Shown piece after piece: positions 36,667-44,319 of a stretch of 64,000 bases of DNA. Position 1 is the stretch's first letter; each line of letters begins with the position of its first letter. The stretch comes from SG8-30 sp963695155 (GTDB lineage Bacteria > Pseudomonadota > Gammaproteobacteria > Steroidobacterales > Steroidobacteraceae). The position numbers were made by a program, and so were the translations under genes. The DNA lies in NCBI GenBank assembly GCA_963695155.1, contig CAVOGD010000005.1, positions 310,001 through 374,000 on the forward strand, read 5' to 3'. The notes beneath the pieces were generated by a model. The model was given only the letters and a program-made list of their open reading frames with translations, had not been told where the DNA came from and did no database searches.

Positions 36667-39080
36667 ACGTCCAGATTCGCCACCGCCAGCGCGTTCTTCT
36701 CTATGAACTCGCGGCGCGGCTCGACCGCGTCGCCCATCAGCGTCGTGAAGATGTCGTCGGCCGCGACCGCGTCCTCGATGCGCACCTGCAGCAGCCGGCG
36801 CGTGTCAGGGTTGACCGTCGTGTCCCACAGCTGCTCGGGGTTCATCTCGCCGAGGCCCTTGTAGCGCTGCACGGACTGGCCCTTGCGCGCCTGTTCCATG
36901 AGCCAGTCCATGGCCTGCTGGAAACTCGTTACCTCCTGGCGCGCCTCGCCGCGCATCACGTGCGCGCCGGGACCCAGCAGCCCCGACAGCGTGCGGCCGA
37001 ACTCGGCGATGCGCCGGTACTCCGTGGAGTCGAAGAACTCGCGCTGCAGGTGCTTCTCGGCGCTCACCCCGTGCTCGGTGCGGATCACGTTGATGCGTCG
37101 CGGCATGCCGGCCTTGTCACGCGACACGCTCACCTGGTAGGCGCACGACACCGCGGCGTCCGTGTTGAGCCGCGTCTCGACGTCGCGCGCCCAGCCCTCG
37201 AGCCAGTCCGCGTCGCTGAAGCGCCGCGATTCCATCGGCGGGGCGTTCACCAGTTCCTCCAGCAGCCGGCGGTCGTAACGGCGCGACCAGCGCGCCACGA
37301 TCGCCTGCACCTCCATGTGGCGCCTGGCCAGCAACTCGAGCCCGGAGCCGCCCAGCGGCGGCGCATCGGCGTTGACGTACAGCGCCGCGCCGTCGATCGC
37401 GTTGCCCAGCAGCAGCTGGTCGAGCTCGGCGTCGTCCTTGACGTATTGCTCCTGCTTGCCTTTCTTGACCTTGTACAGCGGCGGCTGCGCGATGTAGACG
37501 TAGCCGCGCTCGATGAGCTGCGGCATCTGCCGGTAGAAGAACGTGAGCAGCAGCGTGCGGATGTGCGAGCCGTCCACGTCGGCGTCGGTCATGATGATGA
37601 TGCGGTGGTAGCGCACCTTGTCGGCGTCGAAGTCCTCGCGGCCGATGCCGCAGCCGAGCGCGCTGATCAGCGTGACCACTTCCTGTGACGACAGCATCTT
37701 GTCGAAGCGCGCCTTCTCGACGTTCAGGATCTTGCCCTTCAGCGGCAGCACGGCCTGCGTGTGCCGGTCGCGGCCCTGCTTGGCCGAGCCGCCCGCCGAC
37801 TCGCCCTCGACCAGGAACACCTCCGACTTCGCGGGGTCCTTCTCGCGGCAATCGGCCAGCTTGCCGGGCAGCCCCGCCAGGTCGAGCGCGCCCTTGCGGC
37901 GGGTCATCTCGCGCGCCTTGCGCGCCGCATCGCGGGCCCGCGCCGCGTCGATGATCTTCATGCAGATGGCCCGCGCATCCTGCGGCCGCTCCACCAGGAA
38001 TTCCTCGAGCTTGCCGGACACGGTCGACTCGACCACGCCCTTGATCTCGGACGAGACCAGCTTGTCCTTGGTCTGCGACGAGAACTTCGGGTCCGGCATC
38101 TTGATGGACAGGATCGCCGTCAGTCCCTCGCGCGCATCGTCGCCGGTCAGCCCGACGTTCTCGCGCTTGGCCAGCCCCTCGCGGTCGATGAAGTCGTTGA
38201 TCTTGCGGGTCAGCGCCGCGCGGAATCCCGCCAGGTGCGTGCCGCCGTCCCGCTGCGGGATGTTGTTGGTGTAGCAGTACATGGACTCCTGGTAGGAGTC
38301 GTTCCACTGCGCCGCCACCTCGACGACGATCGCGCCTTCCTGGGCGCGGAAGTAGAAGATGTTGGGGTGCACGCCCGTGCGGCCGCGGTTCAGGTACTGC
38401 ACGAAGGCCTTGACGCCGCCGTCGTGCTCGAACACCTCGTGGCGCTCGTCGCGCTCGTCCACGATCTCAATGCGCGCCCCTGAATTCAGGAATGACAGTT
38501 CTTTTAATCGCTTGGCCAGCCAGTCGTACGAAAACGCCGTGTTGGTGAATACGGCTTCGCTGGGCTTGAAATGCACGGTCGTGCCGCGCTCATCGGTGTC
38601 TCCCACGACGGCCAGCGGCTCCTGCGGCGTGCCGTTGCGGTATTCCTGGCGATGCAGCTTGCCGTCACGCGCGATGGTCAGCACCAGCAGTTCTGACAGC
38701 GCATTGACCACGGATACGCCCACGCCGTGCAGTCCGCCCGCGACCTTGTAGGAGTTGTTGTCGAACTTCCCGCCCGCGTGCAGCACGGTCATGATGACCT
38801 CGGCCGCCGATCGTCCCTCCTCGGTATGCAGGTCGGTCGGAATGCCGCGGCCGTTGTCGGTGACCGTGATGGACTCGTCCGCATGGATGGTGACGACGAT
38901 CCGGTCGCAATACCCACCCAGCGCCTCGTCTATGGCGTTGTCCACGACCTCGAACACCATGTGGTGCAGGCCGGTGCCGTCATCGGTGTCGCCGATGTAC
39001 ATTCCGGGCCTTTTTCGCACCGCATCCAGGCCCCTGAGCACCTTGATTTGTTTGGCGGTGTAGTCGTCGTTTTCGGACAT
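36663..39080 (-). CDS. gyrB: DNA gyrase subunit B
   Basis: 805 residues, full length. It is the ATPase half of DNA gyrase. The N-terminal GHKL domain contains EVVDNAIDEALGGYCD, NGRGIPTDLH and GGLHGVGVSVVNALS. The Toprim domain has VEGESAGGSAKQGRDR and the metal motif DADVDGSHIRTLLLTFFYRQMP. An insertion typical of gammaproteobacterial GyrB lies between Toprim and the conserved C-terminal RYKGLGEMNPEQLWDTT. Start ATG 39080 gives the normal MSENDDYTAKQIKVLRGLDAVRKRPGMY opening; an upstream ATG at 39095 is less likely. It lies downstream of recF in the same orientation with a 387-base gap. Confidence 0.98.
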   Translation of the reverse strand: MSENDDYTAKQIKVLRGLDAVRKRPGMYIGDTDDGTGLHHMVFEVVDNAIDEALGGYCDRIVVTIHADESITVTDNGRGIPTDLHTEEGRSAAEVIMTVLHAGGKFDNNSYKVAGGLHGVGVSVVNALSELLVLTIARDGKLHRQEYRNGTPQEPLAVVGDTDERGTTVHFKPSEAVFTNTAFSYDWLAKRLKELSFLNSGARIEIVDERDERHEVFEHDGGVKAFVQYLNRGRTGVHPNIFYFRAQEGAIVVEVAAQWNDSYQESMYCYTNNIPQRDGGTHLAGFRAALTRKINDFIDREGLAKRENVGLTGDDAREGLTAILSIKMPDPKFSSQTKDKLVSSEIKGVVESTVSGKLEEFLVERPQDARAICMKIIDAARARDAARKAREMTRRKGALDLAGLPGKLADCREKDPAKSEVFLVEGESAGGSAKQGRDRHTQAVLPLKGKILNVEKARFDKMLSSQEVVTLISALGCGIGREDFDADKVRYHRIIIMTDADVDGSHIRTLLLTFFYRQMPQLIERGYVYIAQPPLYKVKKGKQEQYVKDDAELDQLLLGNAIDGAALYVNADAPPLGGSGLELLARRHMEVQAIVARWSRRYDRRLLEELVNAPPMESRRFSDADWLEGWARDVETRLNTDAAVSCAYQVSVSRDKAGMPRRINVIRTEHGVSAEKHLQREFFDSTEYRRIAEFGRTLSGLLGPGAHVMRGEARQEVTSFQQAMDWLMEQARKGQSVQRYKGLGEMNPEQLWDTTVNPDTRRLLQVRIEDAVAADDIFTTLMGDAVEPRREFIEKNALAVANLDV

Positions 39081-39467
39081 GCGAAACCCCGTCACCTTAA
39101 TCGATCAAGGATACCATTTTTCGCGTGTTTTCACTTTGTTTTCAGGTGTTTGAGGCTGCTGCCGACGGGCGCCTGGAGTGGCGCCACCCCGACCGTCTGC
39201 GACGCTCGCGGAACGCCTTCCGATCAGTACGCGGCGCCCCTCCTGGCTAGCGCCAGGAGCGACCCCGGAAGCCGCCCGATGATCTTGTGGATAATTCTGT
39301 GGACGGACCGCCGCGCATCGTGGCAAACCGAGGGGTCCGGCCAGATGGCGGGTTTGCCGGCGATGCGTGCAGGCCGGTGTTCCACGTGGAACATGTCTAA
39401 CGGCGGTCATGGCGGACCGAGGCTCCAGCCAGGTCCGGCGCTGTGGACAAGACCAGGAACCACGGCC
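39081..39467. other. recF-gyrB intergenic region with parS and DnaA box
   Basis: 387 bases without a gene. Bases 39240-39259 form a perfect CTCCTGGC/GCCAGGAG hairpin in the gyrB leader. A consensus DnaA box (TTATCCACA on the minus strand) is at 39286-39294, with a partial one at 39296-39304. A perfect parS site lies at 39378-39393. A TGTGGACAA sequence is near 39442. The combination marks this as part of the origin-proximal region. A gyrB promoter must be here but no clear -10/-35 pair is evident. Confidence 0.7.
39378..39393. promoter_or_regulatory. parS: parS centromere site 1
   Basis: TGTTCCACGTGGAACA, a perfect 16-base palindrome identical to the known bacterial ParB-binding parS consensus. 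It lies in the gap between recF and gyrB. Confidence 0.95.
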
Positions 39468-40532
39468 CTATCCGGTCGTTACGCGCCCCTGTTCCACGTG
39501 GAACGTGCGGCCACCCGGCGGTAGTCCCGGTATCCCCGCGCTCAACGACGTCACCAGCAGTTGCGCCCGCAGCTCCCGAACGCAGTCCAGCAGCCTCTCC
39601 AGGCTGTCGCGATCCAGTTCGGCCGCGGGGTCGTCCAGGAGCAGCGCCGAGCTTCCCGGCCGGCCGTGCTCCTGTATTTCCAGCTGCGCCAGGGTCAGTC
39701 CGGCGGCCAGTAGTTTCTGCTGCCCGCGGGATACCCGGTCCTTGGCAGCATGACCGGCAACCCGCACGGTGACGTCGGCGCGATGCGGGCCGTGCTGCGT
39801 CGCCTTGTAGCGCCGATCCCGGTCGCGATCCTTGATGAGCGCTTCACCCAGCCCGCGGCCCTCAGGCCAGCCCGCGTGATAGACCAGATCGGTGTCCAGC
39901 CCCAACAGGCGCTGGCCCATACGCTGCACCGGCGCTTCCAGCAGCGCCAGATAGGCGCGTCGCTGCTCCGCAAGGGTCTCTCCAGCCTCGCAGAGTTCGG
40001 CGTCCCAGGCGCTCACCGAGGCGTCTGGCAGTTGCTGCTTGAGGGCGGCATTGCGCTGTTTGAGTGCCCGGTAGTAGCGCTGCCAACCCGGCAGGAACGT
40101 CGGTTCCACGTGGAACACGCCCCAATCCAGGAAGCGGCGGCGGCGGCCCGGACCCTCTTCCAGCAGCTTGTGGATTTCCGGCTCTATGACCTGTGGGGGG
40201 AAGTGTTCAGCCAGTTCCGTGGCCGATTGCGCCACCCGCCCGCCAACGTGGATCTCCGTCCCGCCGCGACCCGCAGAGATTCCAAGGGTCGTCTGACCGG
40301 TGAGGGCGGAGACGCGCCCGACGATGGTGAGCGCTTTCTGGCCCTGACGGACCAGGGGATCCAGGCGCCGTGTTCGAAAGGACCGCCCGCGGCCAAGGAA
40401 ATAGAACGCCTCGAGCAAGCTTGTCTTGCCCGACGCATTCGGCCCGACGAAGAAATTGAGTTGCGGGTCGAGGTCCAGTTCCACCCGCTCCAGGCAGCGA
40501 AACTGCTCAACCCGAATCCAGGTCAGCGGCAT
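39468..40532 (-). CDS. recF: DNA replication and repair protein RecF
   Basis: 354 residues, standard size. RecF is an SMC-like ATPase that loads RecA at gaps with RecO and RecR. Walker A is GPNASGKTSLLEAFYFL, preceded by the typical IRVEQFRCLERVELDLDPQLN start. The signature motif is SRGQQKLLAAGL and Walker B is SSALLLDDPAAELD, with the D-loop after it. The gene starts 10 bases after the dnaN stop, in the usual dnaA-dnaN-recF-gyrB order. Two parS sites are embedded in its coding sequence. Confidence 0.96.
   Translation of the reverse strand: MPLTWIRVEQFRCLERVELDLDPQLNFFVGPNASGKTSLLEAFYFLGRGRSFRTRRLDPLVRQGQKALTIVGRVSALTGQTTLGISAGRGGTEIHVGGRVAQSATELAEHFPPQVIEPEIHKLLEEGPGRRRRFLDWGVFHVEPTFLPGWQRYYRALKQRNAALKQQLPDASVSAWDAELCEAGETLAEQRRAYLALLEAPVQRMGQRLLGLDTDLVYHAGWPEGRGLGEALIKDRDRDRRYKATQHGPHRADVTVRVAGHAAKDRVSRGQQKLLAAGLTLAQLEIQEHGRPGSSALLLDDPAAELDRDSLERLLDCVRELRAQLLVTSLSAGIPGLPPGGRTFHVEQGRVTTG
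39490..39505. promoter_or_regulatory. parS: parS centromere site 2 (in recF)
   Basis: TGTTCCACGTGGAACG, 15 of 16 matching parS. It lies within the last codons of recF and is translated as FHVE. Confidence 0.9.
40102..40117. promoter_or_regulatory. parS: parS centromere site 3 (in recF)
   Basis: GGTTCCACGTGGAACA, 15 of 16 matching parS. It lies in the middle of recF, again translated as FHVE (GVFHVEPTF), so the protein tolerates the site. Confidence 0.9.
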
Positions 40533-40542
40533 CGCCCCGGCG

Positions 40543-41637
40543 CTATAGCCGCATCGGCATCACTACATACCGGTTGCTGGTTGCGCCTGGCGCATGCACG
40601 AGGCAGCTCGAGCTTCCATCGGTGAGGCCAATCTCGACCTCCGCCGAGTCGATGGCCCCGATCGCGTCCAGCAGGTAATTCACGTTGAAGCCCACTTCGA
40701 GGTCTTCGCCCCCGTACTTGACCTCGATCTCTTCTTCCGCCTCTTCCTGTTCGGGGTTGTGCGCCTGGATGGTGAGCGCCTTGCCCTTGAGCGCCAGCCG
40801 CACGCCCCGGTACTTCTCGTTGGCCAGGATCGAGGTCCTTTGCAGCGCGGCCCGCAGCACTTCACGATCAGCCAGCACGGAGCGTGGCGGATTGGCCGGG
40901 ATGACCCGGCTATATTCCGGGAATCTGCCGTCAATTAGCTTCGAAGTGAAGCGAATGTCGCCGATCTGGGCGCGAACGTGATTGGTTCCTATCGTTATTT
41001 CAACGTTCCCTTCCGTGCCCAGGAGGCGGTGCAGTTCCAGCACACCCTTGCGCGGCACGATGATCTGCTGCCCTTTGCCCTTGGTGGCCAGCGCCATTTC
41101 ACACAGGGCCAGGCGGTGACCGTCCGTTGCAACCGTGCGCAGCATCTTCCCATCGGATTCCAGCAGCATTCCGTTCAGGTAGTAGCGCACGTCCTGCTGG
41201 GCCATCGAGAAATGCGTCTTGTCGATGAGGTGCCTGAGGTCCGCCTGCGGTATCTCCAGCGTCTGCTGCGCATTGACCTCATCGATGACCGGAAACTCCG
41301 CGGCCGGCAGCGACGACAGCGTGAAGCGGCTCTTGCCGGCCCGCACCAGCACCCGGTCACCTTCCTGCGTGACCGTCAGCTTCGCGCCGTCCGGTAATGA
41401 CCGGCAGATGTCCAGCAGCTTGCGGCCCGGGATCGTCACCGCGCCGTCGGCCGTGGACTTGATTTCCGCATGCGCGACGAGCTCGACTTCAAGGTCGGTC
41501 GCGGTCACGGCCAAGCGGTTGTCCTTGGCCGCCAACAGGACATTGGCCAGGATGGGCATCGTCTGCCGACGCTCGACGACGCCGATGGCTGCCTGTAATG
41601 CGGCCAGGATCTTTTCACGCTCTGCACTGAACTTCAT
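40543..41637 (-). CDS. dnaN: DNA polymerase III beta clamp
   Basis: 364 residues, matching other beta clamps (E. coli 366). The dimer encircles DNA and tethers polymerases. It opens MKFSAEREKILAALQAAIGVVERRQTMPILANVLL, contains GRKLLDICRSLPDG, and ends with the hydrophobic partner-binding cleft residues around YVVMPMRL. It lies between dnaA and recF on the same strand. Confidence 0.98.
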   Translation of the reverse strand: MKFSAEREKILAALQAAIGVVERRQTMPILANVLLAAKDNRLAVTATDLEVELVAHAEIKSTADGAVTIPGRKLLDICRSLPDGAKLTVTQEGDRVLVRAGKSRFTLSSLPAAEFPVIDEVNAQQTLEIPQADLRHLIDKTHFSMAQQDVRYYLNGMLLESDGKMLRTVATDGHRLALCEMALATKGKGQQIIVPRKGVLELHRLLGTEGNVEITIGTNHVRAQIGDIRFTSKLIDGRFPEYSRVIPANPPRSVLADREVLRAALQRTSILANEKYRGVRLALKGKALTIQAHNPEQEEAEEEIEVKYGGEDLEVGFNVNYLLDAIGAIDSAEVEIGLTDGSSSCLVHAPGATSNRYVVMPMRL

Positions 41638-41865
41638 CTGCGCTCCCCGCCGTAGGGTCCTGTTGATTTCAAGAGAGTGATTATCTGAATTAGTAGTTGT
41701 TGCTGTAGAGCCGTTGGATATTAGTGGAAAACAGCCAAAAACAAAGCACCATCAGGCACGTGGCGAAGGCACGACCACCCTAGTCAGCTGCCAGTTTCCT
41801 CTGCTCTCCCTGTGTGCGGAATGTGGACGAAAAAGCATCCCCGCAACGAGCACATATTATCCACA
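41638..41865. other. dnaA-dnaN intergenic region, candidate origin segment
   Basis: 228 bases, locally AT-rich (about 41670-41760) in a GC-rich window. A perfect DnaA box TTATCCACA lies at 41857-41865, directly against the dnaA stop. A TAGTAG run near 41690 could be part of an unwinding element but is too short to claim. It is one of three gaps around the dnaA cluster that carry DnaA boxes; which one is oriC cannot be decided by eye. Confidence 0.5.
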
Positions 41866-43215
41866 TCAACCCGTCAGGATTCTCAACAAGTTGAGGTAGT
41901 CCTCCGCTATGCGCTGGTCGCTGCCGCGCAGGTCGCGGATGCGCCCGCAGGCATGCAGCACAGTCGTATGATCCCGGCCGCCGTAGGCATCGCCGATCTC
42001 GGGCAGGCTGTGGTTCGTCAACTCGCGCGACAGCGCCATCGCCACCTGCCGCGGCCGCGCGATCGACCGGCTGCGGCGCTTGGACAGCAGGTCCGCGACG
42101 CGGATCTTGTAGTACTCGGCGACCGTCTTCTGGATGTTGTCGATCGTGACCAGGCGCTCCTGCAGGGCCAGCAGGTCCTTGAGCGCTTCCTTGGTGAAAT
42201 CCAGCGTAATCGGCCGTCCCGTGAAGCGCGAATTGGCGATCACGCGGCGCAGCGCGCCCTCCAGCTCGCGCACGTTGGAGCGGATCCGCTTGGCGATGAA
42301 GAACGCGACCTCCTCGGGCAGCGTAACGCCGGCGGCCTGCGCCTTCGACATGAGGATCGCCACGCAGGTCTCGAGCTCCGGCGGCTCGATCGCGACGGTC
42401 AGGCCCCAGCCGAACCGCGACTTCAGCCGCTCCTCGAGGCCGGCCACCTCCTTGGGATACCGGTCGCAGGTCAGCACCACCTGCTGCTGGCCCTCCAGCA
42501 GCGCGTTGAAGGTGTGGAAGAACTCCTCCTGCGAGCGCTCCTTGCCCGCGAAGAACTGGATGTCGTCGATCAGCAGGGCATCGAGGCTGCGATAGGCGCG
42601 CTTGAATTCCGCCATGGTGTTGTGCTGCAGGGCGCGCACCATGTCGCTGACGAAGCGCTCGCTGTGCACGTAGGCCACGCGGGCATTCGGGTTCTTCTGC
42701 AGCACCAGGTTGCCGACCGCGTGCATCAGGTGGGTCTTGCCGAGGCCGACGCCGCCGTAGATGAACAGCGGGTTGTAGGCGCGACCGGGATTCTCGGCAA
42801 CCTGCGTGGCGGCCGCGCGGGCCAGCTGGTTGCTCTTGCCCTCGACGAAGGCCTCGAAGGTGAAGTCCGGGTTGACGCGGCCGCCGATCGTGGGCAGCGG
42901 AGCCGGGCGTGCGGCGGACCCCGGCGCCTGCGTCGGCGCTGCGGCGGATGGCGTTTCGTCAGGGTGCTTCGGGCGCGAGCCCACCTCGATCAGCACCTGC
43001 GGCCCGGTGCCCGGCGCTTCCTGCGCGGCGAGCTCGACGATGCGCGCGTAGAGGTTCTGCTGCACCCAGTCCAGCACGAAGCGATTGGGTGCGAAGAGCC
43101 TGAGGACGTTGTCGGCCGCGACGGCCTGCAGGGGCCTGACCCAGGTGTTGAACTGTTGTTCGGGCACCTCGCCCTCGAGCTGGCGCAGACAACGCTGCCA
43201 AAGCGAGCCGTGCAC
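41866..43215 (-). CDS. dnaA: Chromosomal replication initiator protein DnaA
   Basis: 449 residues, GTG start at 43215. Domain I is SLWQRCLRQLEGEVPEQQFNTWVRPLQA. After a Pro/Ala-rich linker comes the AAA+ domain: Walker A GGVGLGKTHLMHAVGN, Walker B ALLIDDIQFFAGKERSQEEFFHTFN, and sensor motifs RFGWGLTVAIEPPELET. The C-terminal DNA-binding domain carries the DnaA-box reading motif GGRDHTTVLHACGRIRDL. Length and motifs are typical of gammaproteobacteria. A DnaA box lies about 80 bases upstream (43297-43305), consistent with autoregulation. Confidence 0.98.
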   Translation of the reverse strand: MHGSLWQRCLRQLEGEVPEQQFNTWVRPLQAVAADNVLRLFAPNRFVLDWVQQNLYARIVELAAQEAPGTGPQVLIEVGSRPKHPDETPSAAAPTQAPGSAARPAPLPTIGGRVNPDFTFEAFVEGKSNQLARAAATQVAENPGRAYNPLFIYGGVGLGKTHLMHAVGNLVLQKNPNARVAYVHSERFVSDMVRALQHNTMAEFKRAYRSLDALLIDDIQFFAGKERSQEEFFHTFNALLEGQQQVVLTCDRYPKEVAGLEERLKSRFGWGLTVAIEPPELETCVAILMSKAQAAGVTLPEEVAFFIAKRIRSNVRELEGALRRVIANSRFTGRPITLDFTKEALKDLLALQERLVTIDNIQKTVAEYYKIRVADLLSKRRSRSIARPRQVAMALSRELTNHSLPEIGDAYGGRDHTTVLHACGRIRDLRGSDQRIAEDYLNLLRILTG

Positions 43216-43572
43216 GAACCGGACCCCCGGGGTGGCTGTTTATCGGAAGGAGGAAACGCCGGGCAGTCTAGCGTTGCGGGCGCCACGACGCCATAGTTAT
43301 CCACAAGGGGGTGGGGGGACAAAACGCCGGCCGAGGGGCTAGGAGGGGTCAGACCCTCGGAGGTCAGACCCCGGCAGGATCCGGGGTCTGACCCTTCCAG
43401 GGTCTGACCCCTCCGGAGCGCGCAACGATGGCGCCAGCGATCAACACCAGGACCCGCCACTTCCAGCCCTGCAGATCAGGTTGACTTGCCTGCCGCGCCA
43501 CCTTAATCTTGCCGCCCTTTGCCCGCATGGGCATGTCGTTGTTTTAGTGAAACTTTCAGCAGAGTCGCCGCC
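43216..43572. promoter_or_regulatory. dnaA-rpmH divergent intergenic region: DnaA box, repeat array, rpmH promoter
   Basis: A consensus DnaA box TTATCCACA is at 43297-43305. A palindromic repeat array fills 43341-43414 (annotated separately). For rpmH a sigma-70 promoter is visible: -35 TTGACT at 43481-43486, a 17-base spacer, -10 TAATCT at 43504-43509, about 60 bases before the rpmH ATG. No gene is present. Confidence 0.8.
43341..43414. repeat. Palindromic repeat hairpin between dnaA and rpmH
   Basis: AGGAGGGGTCAGACCCT and a near-core GAGGTCAGACCCC are followed by the loop CAGGAT and two GGGTCTGACCC cores ending in CCTCC. It has the same two-plus-two inverted layout as the array at 21.1 kb but is less perfect. 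It lies between the dnaA upstream DnaA box and the rpmH promoter, inside the probable origin region. Confidence 0.95.
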
Positions 43573-43719
43573 ATGAAGCGCACGTACCAGCCGAGCAAAG
43601 TCAAGCGCAAGCGTACCCACGGGTTCCGCGCGCGCATGGCCACCAAGAAGGGCCGCCTGGTCCTCAAGCGCCGCCGCGCGAAGGGCCGCAAGCGCCTGAC
43701 CGTCGGCATCTCCCGCTGA
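43573..43719 (+). CDS. rpmH: 50S ribosomal protein L34
   Basis: 48 residues, extremely basic. The sequence MKRTYQPSKVKRKRTHGFRA, ending in LTVGISR, is nearly invariant for L34, although bacterial L34 is more often 44-46 residues. Divergent from dnaA and followed by rnpA, the standard arrangement. Its promoter at 43481-43509 is well formed. Confidence 0.98.
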   Translation: MKRTYQPSKVKRKRTHGFRARMATKKGRLVLKRRRAKGRKRLTVGISR

Positions 43720-43727
43720 GCGGCTGA

Positions 43728-44081
43728 CCCAACACGACTCGCCAGGGTTTCAAGCCGGCCCAGAAGCTCCGCGCGGCGGCTGATTTCGATCGCGCGCGCA
43801 AGACCGGCCGGCGCGCGGGCGACGGCCCCTTCGGAATGCACTACGTTGCAAACAGCGGCAAACACGCGAGGCTCGGCATGGCGGTCAGCGTACGCGCCGC
43901 GGGCAGCGCGGTGCGTCGCAACGGGATCCGCCGCGTGATCCGCGAGTCATTCCGGCTTCACCAGCACGAGCTTCCGGCGATGGACGTGTTCATCACCGCG
44001 CGCGACCAGGCGCGCCATACACCCAATGCAGAGTTGTTCGCGAGCCTGGAGAGGCTGTGGCAGCGGGTAAAGCAGGCATGA
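43728..44081 (+). CDS. rnpA: Ribonuclease P protein component, start unresolved
   Basis: RnpA assists the catalytic RNA in trimming tRNA 5' leaders. Coding similarity begins with QGFKPAQKLRAAADFDRARKTGRRAG, matching the RnpA N-terminus, and continues through LGMAVSVRAAGSAVRRNGIRRVIRESFRLHQHEL, which contains the RNA-contacting RNR-type motif (VRRNGIRRVIRE). However, an in-frame TGA sits at 43725-43727 and no ATG, GTG or TTG occurs between it and the conserved start; the first ATG is at 43836, inside the domain. A rare start codon (ACG 43734) or another single-base error is likely. The stop overlaps the yidD ATG (ATGA). Confidence 0.85.
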   Translation, partial: PNTTRQGFKPAQKLRAAADFDRARKTGRRAGDGPFGMHYVANSGKHARLGMAVSVRAAGSAVRRNGIRRVIRESFRLHQHELPAMDVFITARDQARHTPNAELFASLERLWQRVKQA

Positions 44082-44305
44082 AACACGTCATGGCCGCGCT
44101 GATCCGCTTCTACCGCTACTTCATCAGCCCCCTGCTCGGGTCCAACTGCCGCTTTCATCCCAGCTGTTCGGCCTATGCGCTGGAAGCCGTCGAGCAGCAT
44201 GGCGCATTCCGTGGGGGCTGGCTGGGCGCGCGGCGCATCTGCCGCTGCCACCCGTGGAATGCAGGCGGTTACGACCCGGTTCCCGAGCCGCGGCACACGC
44301 ACTGA
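44078..44305 (+). CDS. yidD: Membrane protein insertion efficiency factor YidD
   Basis: 75 residues. It contains the full family motif: LIRFYRYFISPLLGSNCRFHPSCSAYALEAVEQHG then RRICRCHPWNAGGYDPVP. It is an amphipathic inner-membrane-associated protein that helps YidC insertion. The start overlaps the rnpA stop by four bases, and yidC follows 14 bases later. Confidence 0.96.
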   Translation: MKHVMAALIRFYRYFISPLLGSNCRFHPSCSAYALEAVEQHGAFRGGWLGARRICRCHPWNAGGYDPVPEPRHTH

Positions 44306-44319
44306 CGAGCAGGCCCGAC

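Noticed and set aside
41688..41720. DnaA-trio element (TAGTAG run) in the dnaA-dnaN gap
   Set aside because: Only two matching trinucleotides; the following TTG TTG CTG do not fit, so the signal is too weak.
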